Shown: piece by piece, positions 37,426-48,774 of the stretch | Position numbering within the stretch: the stretch's first letter is position 1 | Layout of the letters: each line of letters opens with the position of its first letter | DNA from: Psoroptes ovis | Lineage: Eukaryota; Arthropoda; Arachnida; Sarcoptiformes; Psoroptidae | Assembly (NCBI GenBank): GCA_002943765.1 | Contig: PQWQ01000015.1 | Coordinates: 744,001-808,000, forward strand | Reading direction: 5' to 3' | DNA: 64,000 nucleotides | Notes under the pieces: model-generated | Seen by the model: only the letters and a program-made list of their open reading frames with translations | Told to the model about the DNA's origin: nothing | Databases searched by the model: none | Translations under genes and position numbers: made by a program

Positions 37426-39246
37426 GTTGAATTGTTTTTAACTATGTTTCATTTGTTCGAAAGTCTAAACAATAATGAATTTTTCAATTTTATTTTTCCA
37501 TGAATAGAATGGCATTTTCATTTCAATGAAACAATAATATTGATTTCCATTAAAGATATGATGAATAACGATAGAAACATGGAAAAAGTAATAAAAAGTT
37601 TGAAAATGAATCAATTCTTCGATTCATTTCTATAGCATTCTAATATTAATCCATTCAAACATATACAAATGTTACAACCTGCTTTGATTCATTATGGTCA
37701 TAACTTGTAAGATATTTTGTTTACTACGAAGTCATATGCATGCGCCATAATAATGAATATCAAAAATGACGAATTATGAAATAATGAATGAAATAATCAT
37801 TTCATTGAGAAAAGATGAGAAAAAAATATGATGATATATAATAAACAGCTGAACAATATGTGATCAATGATATATTCGAATCATTCAATAGGTTGAAGCC
37901 TGATTTTTTTGATATTAAATTTTGACTTAACATTTCTAGTTTAATCAATGAATGATCGAAATTTTGTGATTTGCCACTGTTGAATATTTTTATCAGAAAG
38001 TATTCATTCAATAAACCTATTTGTTTATTCATAGGTGTCAATTTTGAACAAAACCAAATTAATAATGATAAGTAATTGATTACAAATGATAAACACAAAA
38101 TAAATGGAATGAAAAACAATACACGTAATTCAACATAAAATAATACATAAATACTGTATGCAATAAAAGTACAATATCCAGCTATCAATATAGTGTTGAT
38201 TGATCGAATCTGGTGGTTACATCGATTTATTTCATCGAACAATAATGAATATTCATAATTAATCCTCAATAATCGATTGTATATTGTGATAGACGATTTT
38301 AAATTAATTATTTGTTGCAATTTCTGAACAATAATTCTATATTTCAACGTAAAATAATAGATGATTATCATGATCAAACATGGAAGCGAAAATGCCGCTA
38401 AATACAGATACGAATTGTAAGCAATGTAAAATGTCACTGTAAAAACCTGAAAATAAGCGGAAAAAAACTTACATGGATATACATATAATAACCATAATGA
38501 TACACTTATAAAGCCGAATATAACCCAGTATAGGCTGTAATAAATCAAATTCTTAATAATAATATCATAGATGATTAACATTACGACGAAGAATGTCAAT
38601 GAATTGATCATTAAACCAATCAATCGATAACATAAGCAACGAAATTTGATGAGTTTATTGAATTGCCATTGGTTCATGCCGAAATCCTCGTAATATGTTA
38701 AGCAATTCATATTATCGTCGATTATAAGGATTGATATAAATTCAAAATCATTTTCATCAAAATTGTATGTTATAATAATCATTAATAAATGTATCAACCC
38801 TAATATTATTAGTGCTTGACTAAAACTTGGCAGAATTTCATCGGGTAAAAAGTCAATCACTGTACAATATGAACATTTTGTATTTTTCTTTAGAAATATA
38901 ATGAAACAAACTGTTATCAATAGAGTTGGAATTGATGATAGCCAAACGTGCCAGCATTTTTTTCGCATCAAACTAAATGATGTTTGCTGCTTAATTTGTT
39001 CACAAAAATTTGTCAAAATGCAAAATTTGTACCATATTTTATATGACAAGATTTCGAATATTGTCAATTTCATTTTTGATTTTTCTTTTTTTTCGTTTCA
39101 TTGGTTCAAGAGTCTGAACAATAATGAATTTTCAAATTCTAATTTTTGCATGAATGGAATGGCAATTTTTTTTCCGATGAAAGAATAATATTGATTTTTA
39201 TTGAAAAAATCATTGATGACAATAGATTTCTCAGAAAAAAGATACA
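36827..39246. repeat. tandem segmental duplication, left unit
   Basis: This 2.4-kb block recurs at 40204-42624. The shift is 3377 bp through most of the block and 3378 after one extra T in a homopolymer (8 versus 9 T near 39085-39092). Every part I compared was otherwise identical. It carries exon 1 of copy A, the intergenic spacer, all of copy B and its 5-prime flank. The left edge (tcacaGGGAT versus tcacaTGGAT) lies within the donor region of copies A and C. Confidence 0.9.
37802..39073 (-). CDS. gustatory receptor-like seven-helix protein, copy B
   Basis: Two exons, 39073-38473 and 38397-37802, encode 398 residues. Read without splicing, the frame is also open (423 residues) because the 75-bp intron is a multiple of three. 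The donor GTAAGT and acceptor CTGTATTTAG match sites at the same place in all four copies, and copy A has an intron of 76 bp there, so splicing is favoured. The protein has about seven hydrophobic helices, little sequence between them, and ends LITYCSAVYYISSYFFLIFSQ-like, recalling the TY...QF signature of arthropod gustatory receptors. Such proteins are cation channels for taste or contact chemicals. Ligand unknown. Protein-identical to copy D. Confidence 0.78.
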   Translation of the reverse strand: MKLTIFEILSYKIWYKFCILTNFCEQIKQQTSFSLMRKKCWHVWLSSIPTLLITVCFIIFLKKNTKCSYCTVIDFLPDEILPSFSQALIILGLIHLLMIIITYNFDENDFEFISILIIDDNMNCLTYYEDFGMNQWQFNKLIKFRCLCYRLIGLMINSLTFFVVMLIIYDIIIKNLIYYSLYWVIFGFISVSLWLLYVYPCKFFSAYFQVFTVTFYIAYNSYLYLAAFSLPCLIMIIIYYFTLKYRIIVQKLQQIINLKSSITIYNRLLRINYEYSLLFDEINRCNHQIRSINTILIAGYCTFIAYSIYVLFYVELRVLFFIPFILCLSFVINYLSLLIWFCSKLTPMNKQIGLLNEYFLIKIFNSGKSQNFDHSLIKLEMLSQNLISKKSGFNLLNDSNISLITYCSAVYYISSYFFLIFSQ

Positions 39247-39533
39247 GGAATTTGGAATATTAATCAATTTTTTTTTCAATTTATTTCTATGGTATTCAAA
39301 AATAAAAGAGAAATTGCCGGAACGTTTCGTGAATAGGTTGATCTATTATATAAAATCAATTCTTGAAATTCGAAAACTTATTAATATTTTATGGCAATTG
39401 AAAATTCAGTATGGTCATAACGTATGAAGAATTTCATTTATTGCATGATCAAATACTTGCACCATAAGCATTATAGTTAGAGATAATGATGAAATTTCTA
39501 GTGATAAATAAATAATGAAAAAGAACAATCATT

Positions 39534-40802
39534 TCATTGAGAAAAAACGAGAAAAAAATATGACGATATATAATAAATAGCTGAACAATATGTGATCAAT
39601 GATATATTCGAATCATTCAATAGTTTGAAGCCTGATTTTCTCGACAATAAATTTTGACTTAACATTTCTAATTTGATCAATGAATGATTAAAATTTTGCG
39701 ATCTGCGACTTTTCAATATTTTGATCAAAAAATATTCATTCATTGAACCAATGTGTTTATTCATAGGTGTTAATTTTGAGCAACACCAAATTAATAATGA
39801 TAAGTAGTTGATTACAAAGGATAAACATAAAGTAAATGGAAAAATAAGTAATATTGGTAATTCATTATATAATATTACATAAATACTGTACGCAATAAAA
39901 GTACAATATCCAGCTATCAATACAGTATTGATTGATCGAAGTTGATGGTCATATCGATTTATTTCATTGAACAATAATGAATATTTATAATTGATTCTAA
40001 AAAAACGATTGTTTATTGTGATAGACGATTTTGAATAAATTGTTTGCTTCAACTTCTGGTGAATCAGTTTATATTTCGTAGTTAAATAGTAGATGATTAT
40101 GATGATTAAACATGGAAACGAAAATGCCGCTAAATACGGATACAAATTGTAAACAATGCTAAATGTCACCACAAAAACCTTAAAATTAGGAAAAAACTCA
40201 CATGGATGCACATATAATAACCATAATGATACAGTGATTAAACCAAATATTACCCAGTATGGGCTATCATAAATCAAATTTTTTACAATAATATCATAGA
40301 TCATTAACATTTCGACAACAAATAATAACGAATCGATCATAATGACGACCAATTGATAGCATAAACGACGAAATTTGATAAGTTTATGGAACTGCCATTG
40401 TTTTAGATCGAAATTCTTGTAATATGTAAATCGATTCATATCATCATCAATTAAAAGTATCGATAAAAATTCAAAATCATTTTCATTAAAATTGTATGTT
40501 ATAATAATCATTAATAAATGTATCAAACCCAGCATTATTAGTGCTTGACTGAAGCTAGGTAGAATTCCATCGGGCAAAAAGTCAACCATTATACAATATG
40601 AGCATTTTGTATTATTCTTGAGAAATAAAATAAAACAGATTATCATCAATATGGTTGGAATTGATGATAGCCAAAAGTGCCAGCATTTTCGTCGTATTGA
40701 ACTTAATGATGATTGTCGATTAATTTGTTCTCGGAAATTCGACAAAATACAAAACTTATGCCATAGATTATATGAAAAAATTTTGAATATTGACAATTTC
40801 AT
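39534..40802 (-). CDS. gustatory receptor-like seven-helix protein, copy C
   Basis: Exons 40802-40202 and 40129-39534 encode 398 residues (422 if the 72-bp, frame-neutral intron is retained). Exon 1 is identical to exon 1 of the broken copy A, because both lie in the duplicated block. Exon 2 is unique to this copy and only moderately similar to those of A and B. The C-terminus SLITYCSAIYYISSYFF keeps the family signature. Copy C is thus the only intact representative of the A/C type and probably the functional one. Membrane chemoreceptor by family inference. Confidence 0.78.
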   Translation of the reverse strand: MKLSIFKIFSYNLWHKFCILSNFREQINRQSSLSSIRRKCWHFWLSSIPTILMIICFILFLKNNTKCSYCIMVDFLPDGILPSFSQALIMLGLIHLLMIIITYNFNENDFEFLSILLIDDDMNRFTYYKNFDLKQWQFHKLIKFRRLCYQLVVIMIDSLLFVVEMLMIYDIIVKNLIYDSPYWVIFGLITVSLWLLYVHPCEFFPNFKVFVVTFSIVYNLYPYLAAFSFPCLIIIIIYYLTTKYKLIHQKLKQTIYSKSSITINNRFFRINYKYSLLFNEINRYDHQLRSINTVLIAGYCTFIAYSIYVILYNELPILLIFPFTLCLSFVINYLSLLIWCCSKLTPMNKHIGSMNEYFLIKILKSRRSQNFNHSLIKLEMLSQNLLSRKSGFKLLNDSNISLITYCSAIYYISSYFFLVFSQ

Positions 40803-42624
40803 GTTGAATTGTTTTTAACTATGTTTCATTTGTTCGAAAGTCTAAACAATAATGAATTTTTCAATTTTATTTTTCCATGAATAGAATGGCATTTTCATTT
40901 CAATGAAACAATAATATTGATTTCCATTAAAGATATGATGAATAACGATAGAAACATGGAAAAAGTAATAAAAAGTTTGAAAATGAATCAATTCTTCGAT
41001 TCATTTCTATAGCATTCTAATATTAATCCATTCAAACATATACAAATGTTACAACCTGCTTTGATTCATTATGGTCATAACTTGTAAGATATTTTGTTTA
41101 CTACGAAGTCATATGCATGCGCCATAATAATGAATATCAAAAATGACGAATTATGAAATAATGAATGAAATAATCATTTCATTGAGAAAAGATGAGAAAA
41201 AAATATGATGATATATAATAAACAGCTGAACAATATGTGATCAATGATATATTCGAATCATTCAATAGGTTGAAGCCTGATTTTTTTGATATTAAATTTT
41301 GACTTAACATTTCTAGTTTAATCAATGAATGATCGAAATTTTGTGATTTGCCACTGTTGAATATTTTTATCAGAAAGTATTCATTCAATAAACCTATTTG
41401 TTTATTCATAGGTGTCAATTTTGAACAAAACCAAATTAATAATGATAAGTAATTGATTACAAATGATAAACACAAAATAAATGGAATGAAAAACAATACA
41501 CGTAATTCAACATAAAATAATACATAAATACTGTATGCAATAAAAGTACAATATCCAGCTATCAATATAGTGTTGATTGATCGAATCTGGTGGTTACATC
41601 GATTTATTTCATCGAACAATAATGAATATTCATAATTAATCCTCAATAATCGATTGTATATTGTGATAGACGATTTTAAATTAATTATTTGTTGCAATTT
41701 CTGAACAATAATTCTATATTTCAACGTAAAATAATAGATGATTATCATGATCAAACATGGAAGCGAAAATGCCGCTAAATACAGATACGAATTGTAAGCA
41801 ATGTAAAATGTCACTGTAAAAACCTGAAAATAAGCGGAAAAAAACTTACATGGATATACATATAATAACCATAATGATACACTTATAAAGCCGAATATAA
41901 CCCAGTATAGGCTGTAATAAATCAAATTCTTAATAATAATATCATAGATGATTAACATTACGACGAAGAATGTCAATGAATTGATCATTAAACCAATCAA
42001 TCGATAACATAAGCAACGAAATTTGATGAGTTTATTGAATTGCCATTGGTTCATGCCGAAATCCTCGTAATATGTTAAGCAATTCATATTATCGTCGATT
42101 ATAAGGATTGATATAAATTCAAAATCATTTTCATCAAAATTGTATGTTATAATAATCATTAATAAATGTATCAACCCTAATATTATTAGTGCTTGACTAA
42201 AACTTGGCAGAATTTCATCGGGTAAAAAGTCAATCACTGTACAATATGAACATTTTGTATTTTTCTTTAGAAATATAATGAAACAAACTGTTATCAATAG
42301 AGTTGGAATTGATGATAGCCAAACGTGCCAGCATTTTTTTCGCATCAAACTAAATGATGTTTGCTGCTTAATTTGTTCACAAAAATTTGTCAAAATGCAA
42401 AATTTGTACCATATTTTATATGACAAGATTTCGAATATTGTCAATTTCATTTTTGATTTTTCTTTTTTTTTCGTTTCATTGGTTCAAGAGTCTGAACAAT
42501 AATGAATTTTCAAATTCTAATTTTTGCATGAATGGAATGGCAATTTTTTTTCCGATGAAAGAATAATATTGATTTTTATTGAAAAAATCATTGATGACAA
42601 TAGATTTCTCAGAAAAAAGATACA
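40204..42624. repeat. tandem segmental duplication, right unit
   Basis: Second copy of the block at 36827-39246, one base longer. Its right edge at 42624 adjoins a diverged fifth copy of the gene 5-prime flank, exactly where that relic would have its start codon (minus-strand ATG at 42625). Confidence 0.9.
41179..42450 (-). CDS. gustatory receptor-like seven-helix protein, copy D
   Basis: Exons 42450-41850 and 41774-41179 encode 398 residues. The predicted protein is identical to copy B, because the whole gene lies inside the duplicated block. The 75-bp intron is frame-neutral, as in B. Identity through the intron and flanks shows a very recent duplication, ongoing gene conversion, or an assembly duplication. 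Function as for copy B. Confidence 0.78.
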   Translation of the reverse strand: MKLTIFEILSYKIWYKFCILTNFCEQIKQQTSFSLMRKKCWHVWLSSIPTLLITVCFIIFLKKNTKCSYCTVIDFLPDEILPSFSQALIILGLIHLLMIIITYNFDENDFEFISILIIDDNMNCLTYYEDFGMNQWQFNKLIKFRCLCYRLIGLMINSLTFFVVMLIIYDIIIKNLIYYSLYWVIFGFISVSLWLLYVYPCKFFSAYFQVFTVTFYIAYNSYLYLAAFSLPCLIMIIIYYFTLKYRIIVQKLQQIINLKSSITIYNRLLRINYEYSLLFDEINRCNHQIRSINTILIAGYCTFIAYSIYVLFYVELRVLFFIPFILCLSFVINYLSLLIWFCSKLTPMNKQIGLLNEYFLIKIFNSGKSQNFDHSLIKLEMLSQNLISKKSGFNLLNDSNISLITYCSAVYYISSYFFLIFSQ

Positions 42625-42780
42625 TTTGATTTTTCTTTTTTTTTTCGTTTGATTGGTTCAACAGTCTGAACAATAATGAATTTTCTAATTTCATTTTTAC
42701 ATGATTAGTATGGTAATTTTTTTCAATGGAATAATAATATTGATTTTTTTTTGAAGATAACATTGATAACAATAGATATT
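42625..42780 (-). repeat. relic fifth copy of the receptor-gene 5-prime flank
   Basis: This stretch aligns with the flanks directly upstream of copies B and D (poly-T run, cgttt-attggttcaa-agtctgaacaataatgaatttt, then a further 100 bases) but with many substitutions. It would end at a minus-strand ATG at 42625, where a receptor coding sequence should begin but is missing. It is best read as the remnant of a fifth receptor gene cut off at its start codon. Confidence 0.6.
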
Positions 42781-43075
42781 AGGTAAATAAAGTAATAAAA
42801 ATTGAGAGTATAAATCAATTTTTATAATTTATTTCTATAACAATCAATTATGAGAATTAATAATATTGCCATAATGTTTTACAAATTATTCAAAATCGAT
42901 TGCTTGAAATTTCTTGTGAAAATGAAAAAACTTGTTTATCTTAGATTGAATTGGAAAATTTTTCTCCTAAATAAACAAACATGATAATAAAAACCAACTA
43001 TATAATATTACATAATATCAAATGGTCAAAGTTGGTTCAATACGAAAATGTGTGCTAAAAGCAAATTTACCTAGG
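42781..43075. other. spacer between receptor array and tRNA genes
   Basis: AT-rich, no gene seen. Weak similarity continues to the sequence left of copy B (the aatcaattttt...atttatttctat segment), as if the ancestral receptor spacer extends here. Confidence 0.4.
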
Positions 43076-43171
43076 GCGTCGTTGGTTCAGTGGTAGAATG
43101 CTCGCCTGCCATCGGTGATAACTTTGATCGGAAGTACGCGGGCGGCCCGGGTTCGATTCCCGGACGACGCA
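43076..43171 (+). tRNA. tRNA-Gly(GCC) with a 25-base intron
   Basis: The acceptor stem GCGTCGT pairs perfectly with ACGACGC, with discriminator A at 43171. The D arm (GTTCAGTGGTAGAAT) and T arm (CCGGG-TTCGATT-CCCGG) are standard and supply boxes A and B. The anticodon stem is CTCGC/GCGGG with loop CTGCCAC, and anticodon GCC lies at 43108-43110. The loop is interrupted between positions 37 and 38 by 43112-43136, the canonical site for tRNA introns. The mature tRNA would be 71 nt. A T-run downstream (43194 on) can serve as Pol III terminator. Confidence 0.93.
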
Positions 43172-43637
43172 TACAAGTAAACGGATGACCATTAATTTTT
43201 GACCAAAATTCATTAAATTATTATTTTTTATAATAAAATGTATGTAACCACTTGTTACGTTCATTTATTTATTTTTTTTTTTTTTTTTAACTAGGCCGAG
43301 AATTTTCTTATAGACAACAATTCCAAATGAATTTCGCATTCATTCGTATCAATGTATTATGATTCGGATATCTCATAACCAACATTGAGCAAGTTGCGCA
43401 GCAAGATATTAACATTTCTCTCAAGATTTTGATAAAATGAAACCTGTTTTTAATTTATCAATGCTATGTGGAGAGATTTTTGAATTTTTCATTCGGATTT
43501 CGGAAAAATTGAATATTAAAACTGATCGCATATCGTTCAATATTATCAGATGACCAAATATGGTTCAATGGATTTCAGATTAAAATTTACGGGATTAATA
43601 TCCGAAACACTGAAAGACATTTATGAAATGGAAATAA
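43172..43637. other. spacer between two tRNA-Gly genes
   Basis: AT-rich with a 17-base T run near 43272. No gene seen. The sequence just upstream of both tRNAs shares a short similar string (ccaaa-t-tggttcaat), which may mark an old local duplication. Confidence 0.5.
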
Positions 43638-43737
43638 GCGTCGTTGGTTCAGTGGTAGAATGCTCGCCTGCCATCAGAGATGGTCAAGAGATCATGGAAG
43701 AACGCGGGCGGCCCGGGTTCGATTCCCGGACGACGCA
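43638..43737 (+). tRNA. tRNA-Gly(GCC) with a 29-base intron
   Basis: The mature part is identical to the gene at 43076: same 7-bp acceptor stem, D and T arms and anticodon GCC. The intron (43674-43702) sits at the same 37/38 position but is longer and unrelated in most of its sequence apart from the leading tc and trailing gaa-type bases. A T8 run at about 43753-43760 follows as Pol III terminator. Confidence 0.93.
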
Positions 43738-43881
43738 AAAAGGTCATTAGTTATTTTTTTTGTAGGTCCAAATCCGTTCATAAGGAATTGAAAAGGGTTT
43801 AAATCTCAAAAAAAATTCAAATATTAATTTTTTTAAATATTAAATTCTGCAGATGGCGTAAAATTATTTTTTTTGAAAAGA

Positions 43882-46800
43882 TTAAGACTCAATTTTAATC
43901 GGTGGAATACCACGTTTAACTATATGTGGCCGTAATTTCGGTACCATTTGGATACAGTCGATTATTGGACAAACAGAATAACATAATGAACAGCCAGTAC
44001 AATCTTCCGTCACTTCAGGTATATGTGTATCTGGATTGAATCGTATTGCTTGATAACCAGAATCATTACAAGTCATATAACATTTGCCACAATTGATGCA
44101 CATATCCTATTTGTAAGAATTGAGAATGATTAAAAAATTCTTAATTTTTCTTGATCAACCAATACAACCTGATTGATTAAAGCTACTTTTTGTTCATTTA
44201 CATTCAATTGATTAAATGTTCCTATTTTCGATAGTGAATATCCAACCAATTCCTGTGATTAAAGAGTGAGATTATGATAATATTGAAGATTTATAATGAT
44301 TTAAGATTTTGAATGACATACGTTTAATTTGATAATTTTTTTATTTGCGTTATTTGATTTTAATTTTGAATCTTCAAACGGTTTACCAGGTATCGGTTTG
44401 CCTTTTTGATGAATAGGTGTTGGTGGTGATTGAAAATTCCATTTCGTATCATATTCTTCATCATTTAAACTCTTCAAATATAATAATGTTTTCAATCCAG
44501 TAATATAATCTTGTATGACAGTGAAATCTTGATTTTGTATGGCACTACAAATTTGTAATGCGCTTGCACCAGCATAAATGAATTGTAATCCTGTTTCAGC
44601 TGAATCAATACCGCCAGTAGCTAGAATTTTCAATTCAGGGACAGCACGTGCGATGGCTGACACTGCTCTCAATGCCATTGGTCGAACAGCGTTTCCAGAC
44701 ATTCCTCCATATGTTGTACGAGCTTCATTTCCAATACTTGGCCAAGGTTTTCCATCGCCTTGAAGCCACATCAAAGTTGATACAGTATTGATTGTGGTGA
44801 CACCATCAGCACCTCCACGATGTGCTGCTTTAGCAATATCAACAATATCGGTTACGTTAGGTGTTAATTTAGCGAAAACAGGAACAGTTGCAACAGATTT
44901 AACCCATCTACAAATGTCTTCAACCATTTTAGGATTTTGTCCGCAAGCCAGACCCATTCCTCTTTCGCCCATTCCATGTGGACAACTCAAATTCAATTCT
45001 ATTGCATCTGTACCAGTTTTGGTAACCATTTTTGTTAATTCAATCCAATCATCTTGATTGTATTTGGCCATTATGCTTGCAATAATGATGTTATTTGGAA
45101 AATCTTCTTTCAATTCTTCAATACATTTACACCAATAAGCTGCAGTTTTTTCGCTTATCAATTCAATATTTAAAAATGAGCTTAAATGTGGTCCATAAAG
45201 ATGATTGGATGTTGAGCCGCGTATTATACGTGGTGATACGTTCGTAACTAAATCTTTGTCTAAACCAAATGTTTTTGTCAAAGCGAAACCCCATCCTGCT
45301 TGAAATGCACGGCGTATCATCGCTCCAGAAGTTGTTGGAGGTGCACTAGCCAGACCAAATGGATTTGGAAAGTGTATACCACAAACATCGATGCTTATGT
45401 CAACTAAATCGATTGGTGTCAACATACGGGGTAATTGTGCAATATCGCCGACATTAATATTATGTTGGTTTTGAAGATAACGATGAATAGACCATGCAGC
45501 TGTTTTGCCATCATTAACAGCTTCGACTGTTGTTTCTGCAATACCAGCTAAATCACCACCACAGAATATCCATTCAACACTCGTAGACATAGTTTCAATA
45601 TCGACTAATGGTAGGCCAGTTTTTTCATCCATTTTCAATGGATGCATTGCTTTGATTACATTAGAATCAGTTAATGATGAGCCGAATGCGGATATAACGA
45701 ATTGACATTTAATTTTAATGGATTGTTCACGATTTTCAATGAAATTATTTTTTTCGTCGAGTTCAGTACGATAAAATTCTATGGATACAATATGACCAGA
45801 TTCAACGTTAATCTTATTTGGAGACATAAATGGCATTAATTCACACTTTTCTTCGATGGCTAAATTGACTTCTTCAGGTACGGCACGAATATTACTGAAT
45901 CCACGACGAAATGCAAGTGTTACATGTTCGGCACCGCAACGAATCGCAGCCGTCGCACAATCAAATGCAGTATCGCCAGCGCCTAATACAATCACATGTC
46001 CATAAAGTTTGGGAAATTCATTAGTTTTATTTGCATTCAAAGATTTCGATTCAATAGAAACAGCTGGCAGAAAATCTTTTGATGTATAAAAACCATTACG
46101 ATTGCTGAGACCATTAAATATTGTATTATATTTTGGTTGAGGCAATCCTAGCCCCAAAAATATACAATCATACTTATCATCTTTTCGTAGTGATTCTAAA
46201 GTATAATCACGACCTAATGCTTGATTTTTTTCAATTCTTACTCCTAAATCTAACATTAAATCAATTTCAAATTGTACAGCTTGATATGGTAAACGATATT
46301 GTGGTATTTCGGTTGCGCTTAAGCCACCAAGTATATTTTCTTTTTCAAGTATTGTTAAATTTGAATAGCCAAGACGAGCTAAAAATGTTGCACAACTGAT
46401 GCTAGCTGGTCCACAACCAATTAGTGCTATTTTTGATCGATATACTTGATGTGATGTATTGAGATTCGGATCACGAATTTGTGGTACATTCATTTTTCGA
46501 AATACTTCCACAGCGAAATGTTGTAAACCAGAAATGTTGATCGGACCTTCTTCAGTTGCATAAAGATTACAGCCACCAACACATAGATTGGATGTTGGAC
46601 AAACCATACCACAAGTAAGACCTAGAGGATTGTCTGACAGAATGCATTGAGCCGCTCCATAATAGTTCTGTATTGTCAAAATTGAGAGAATGTCAAGGCA
46701 AATATATCTAAAATGTTATTTTCTAGTGAAAAAATATCATACCCTATTAGCAATCATACCAATGAATGCTTTGATGTCCAATTGTGTTGGACAACTCTTT

Positions 46801-47281
46801 TGACATGGAGCATCGGCACATTTTAAACAACGAGCCGATTCACGTAATGCACCACGTTCACTAAGTGTTGTTGGCTTAATATCATCGAAATTTTTCACCA
46901 ATTTAGACCAATCACATTCATTACGGCGACAATTACGTTTCCATTTATTTTTCACTTGTTTTGTTCGATGACTTGGCACAACTTTTGCCCATTCATTTAC
47001 GCGTGGATTAAGTGATAAAATATCCTTTATTTATTTTTTATTTATTATGGATTTATTTGTTAATATTTTTAATACAATTGCAAAATGATGACAAATATTT
47101 AATTTTCAATAATTGATTATGATAAAAACATGGAAAAACAAAATTTAAAATAAAAAGAGAGTGAAATTTTAAATTAAAATTTTGTTCAAAAGAAAAATAA
47201 TCTGAAAAAAACTGGAAAAAAAATTTAAATAAATACTTCAATATCGGGGGAATCTTCAGTTAATTTATGAAATTTTTCCAT
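43882..47281 (-). CDS. DPYD: dihydropyrimidine dehydrogenase (NADP+)
   Basis: Five exons, 47281-47237, 47024-46743, 46667-44322, 44252-44169 and 44106-43882, join in phase to 993 residues, near the roughly 1025 of mammalian enzymes. It catalyses the first, rate-limiting step of uracil and thymine breakdown in the cytosol. The N-terminal iron-sulfur motifs are CLKCADAPCQKSC and CGMVCPTSNLCVGGC. FAD and NADPH domains follow (GCGPASISCATFLARLG and VLGAGDTAFDCA). The FMN/pyrimidine domain has SCPHGMGERGMGLACGQ with catalytic Cys684. The last exon carries two 4Fe-4S motifs (CINCGKCYMTC and CTGCSLCYSVC). The 15-codon first exon (MEKFHKLTEDSPDIE) matches the family N-terminus when joined to DILSLNPR. 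The segment before the last exons is shorter than in vertebrates. All key residues are present. Confidence 0.95.
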
Positions 47282-48738
47282 TATGCAATTGCTATTTGCA
47301 TCGTGATGATATATTAATACAATAATATTTTGAACTTAACAACACTTACAACAATTGAAAATATTTTTTGTATTTTTGTATGTACAAATTTTTTTTTTCA
47401 TAAATAAAAGAAAGAAAAAACTAGATCTTTGTTTGATGATAAATTTTTTCTTCTATCATTTGCCAATAATAATACATAAAGCATTTTGGCTCTCGATGAT
47501 TAATTGTTTGATTAATTCAATTATTTCGAAGAAACATACAAACATTTACTGTCAAGATAATGCAATGAGATGATAACAAACATATTTATTCACACACACA
47601 CACAAACAAAACACTAAGCCTCATCAATGATACGGATATCAATCAATCAAACAATCAATAAATCATTTATTTGAATGCATTATTATTATTATTATAATCA
47701 TTATTTTGTTTGGATTGTGAAATTAGTGAAATCAAAGATAAAATTCAATCAAAATGATGGTTTTACAAAAAGAAATTGATTTTTATCATTCAATTCAATT
47801 GAATGATGGTGATAAAAATATTTTTCATTTTTACAATGAAAGTGTTTGTGTGTTTGTAAACAAAATATTGACACATCTAAATATACATAATGATACGTAG
47901 CATTCCATTGGATCAAGGATTTGTTTCAATGTTTTGATCAAATTGATTGAATATTTAGAAACAAAATTAATGATAATTTCGCATTCTGATCATCCAGCCA
48001 TATGACAGTGTTTCAATGAATTTTTCCCAAAAGTTTTTCCCAGAATTTCTAATTAAATTCCATTAATCGAAGAAAAAAATATTTCAATTATTTCATTTCA
48101 TTCATTTTTTTCAACTTCAATAAATTAAAATACCATGAAAAAAAAAAAATAAATCATAAATTGTTTCAAATCATCGTATATATGATTTAATAATCATAAG
48201 ATGAGATTAAAGACGACACACAAATAAATAAAAGAAAAGGAGCATAATTATCCTTGGAAAATGGGAAAAAATTTCATTCATTCATTCATTCATTCATTCA
48301 TTTTCCATAAATCCAAAAATAATAATAAATGAAAAGATTTTTGTGAATGCAATTTGAATATGTAAAAAAAAAATTTTAATTGAAAAATTCAAAATTAGTG
48401 TGAAAAAAAACGACAACAACAGCAAACAAACATATTTCATCACATAATAACATGATGTACGATTGTTCAATTTTGCTGTTATTTTTTGCACTTGATTTTC
48501 AGACAAATTTACATTTGAACACAAATGAAAAAGAAAGCATTTTCCGATGAAAAAAAACAATTACGCACATTGAAAATTCATCATTACTTTCAATGATCAA
48601 TGAATTATTGAAATAATAATAATAATAATGATAATCAAAAAACAATCAATCAATAAATAATATTTTTAAATTTATTTTCATTTTTCCGATTGAAATTGGG
48701 AAAAATTCAATGTCTTTCGGATATGTCAATATGTACTT

Positions 48739-48774
<36 letters not shown>

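Noticed and set aside
43067..43264. Protein-coding frame across the tRNA-Gly gene (and a similar one at 43550-43750)
   Set aside because: They are translations of the tRNA gene and its flanks; the cloverleaf explains the sequence fully.
44578..45705. Several plus-strand frames of 60-90 codons inside the DPYD region
   Set aside because: Antisense shadows of the strongly coding dihydropyrimidine dehydrogenase exon.
48740..48773. Poly-T tract as a retroelement poly(A) tail
   Set aside because: No target-site duplication or reverse-transcriptase-like coding sequence is visible next to this T34 run or the T36 run at 9636-9671.
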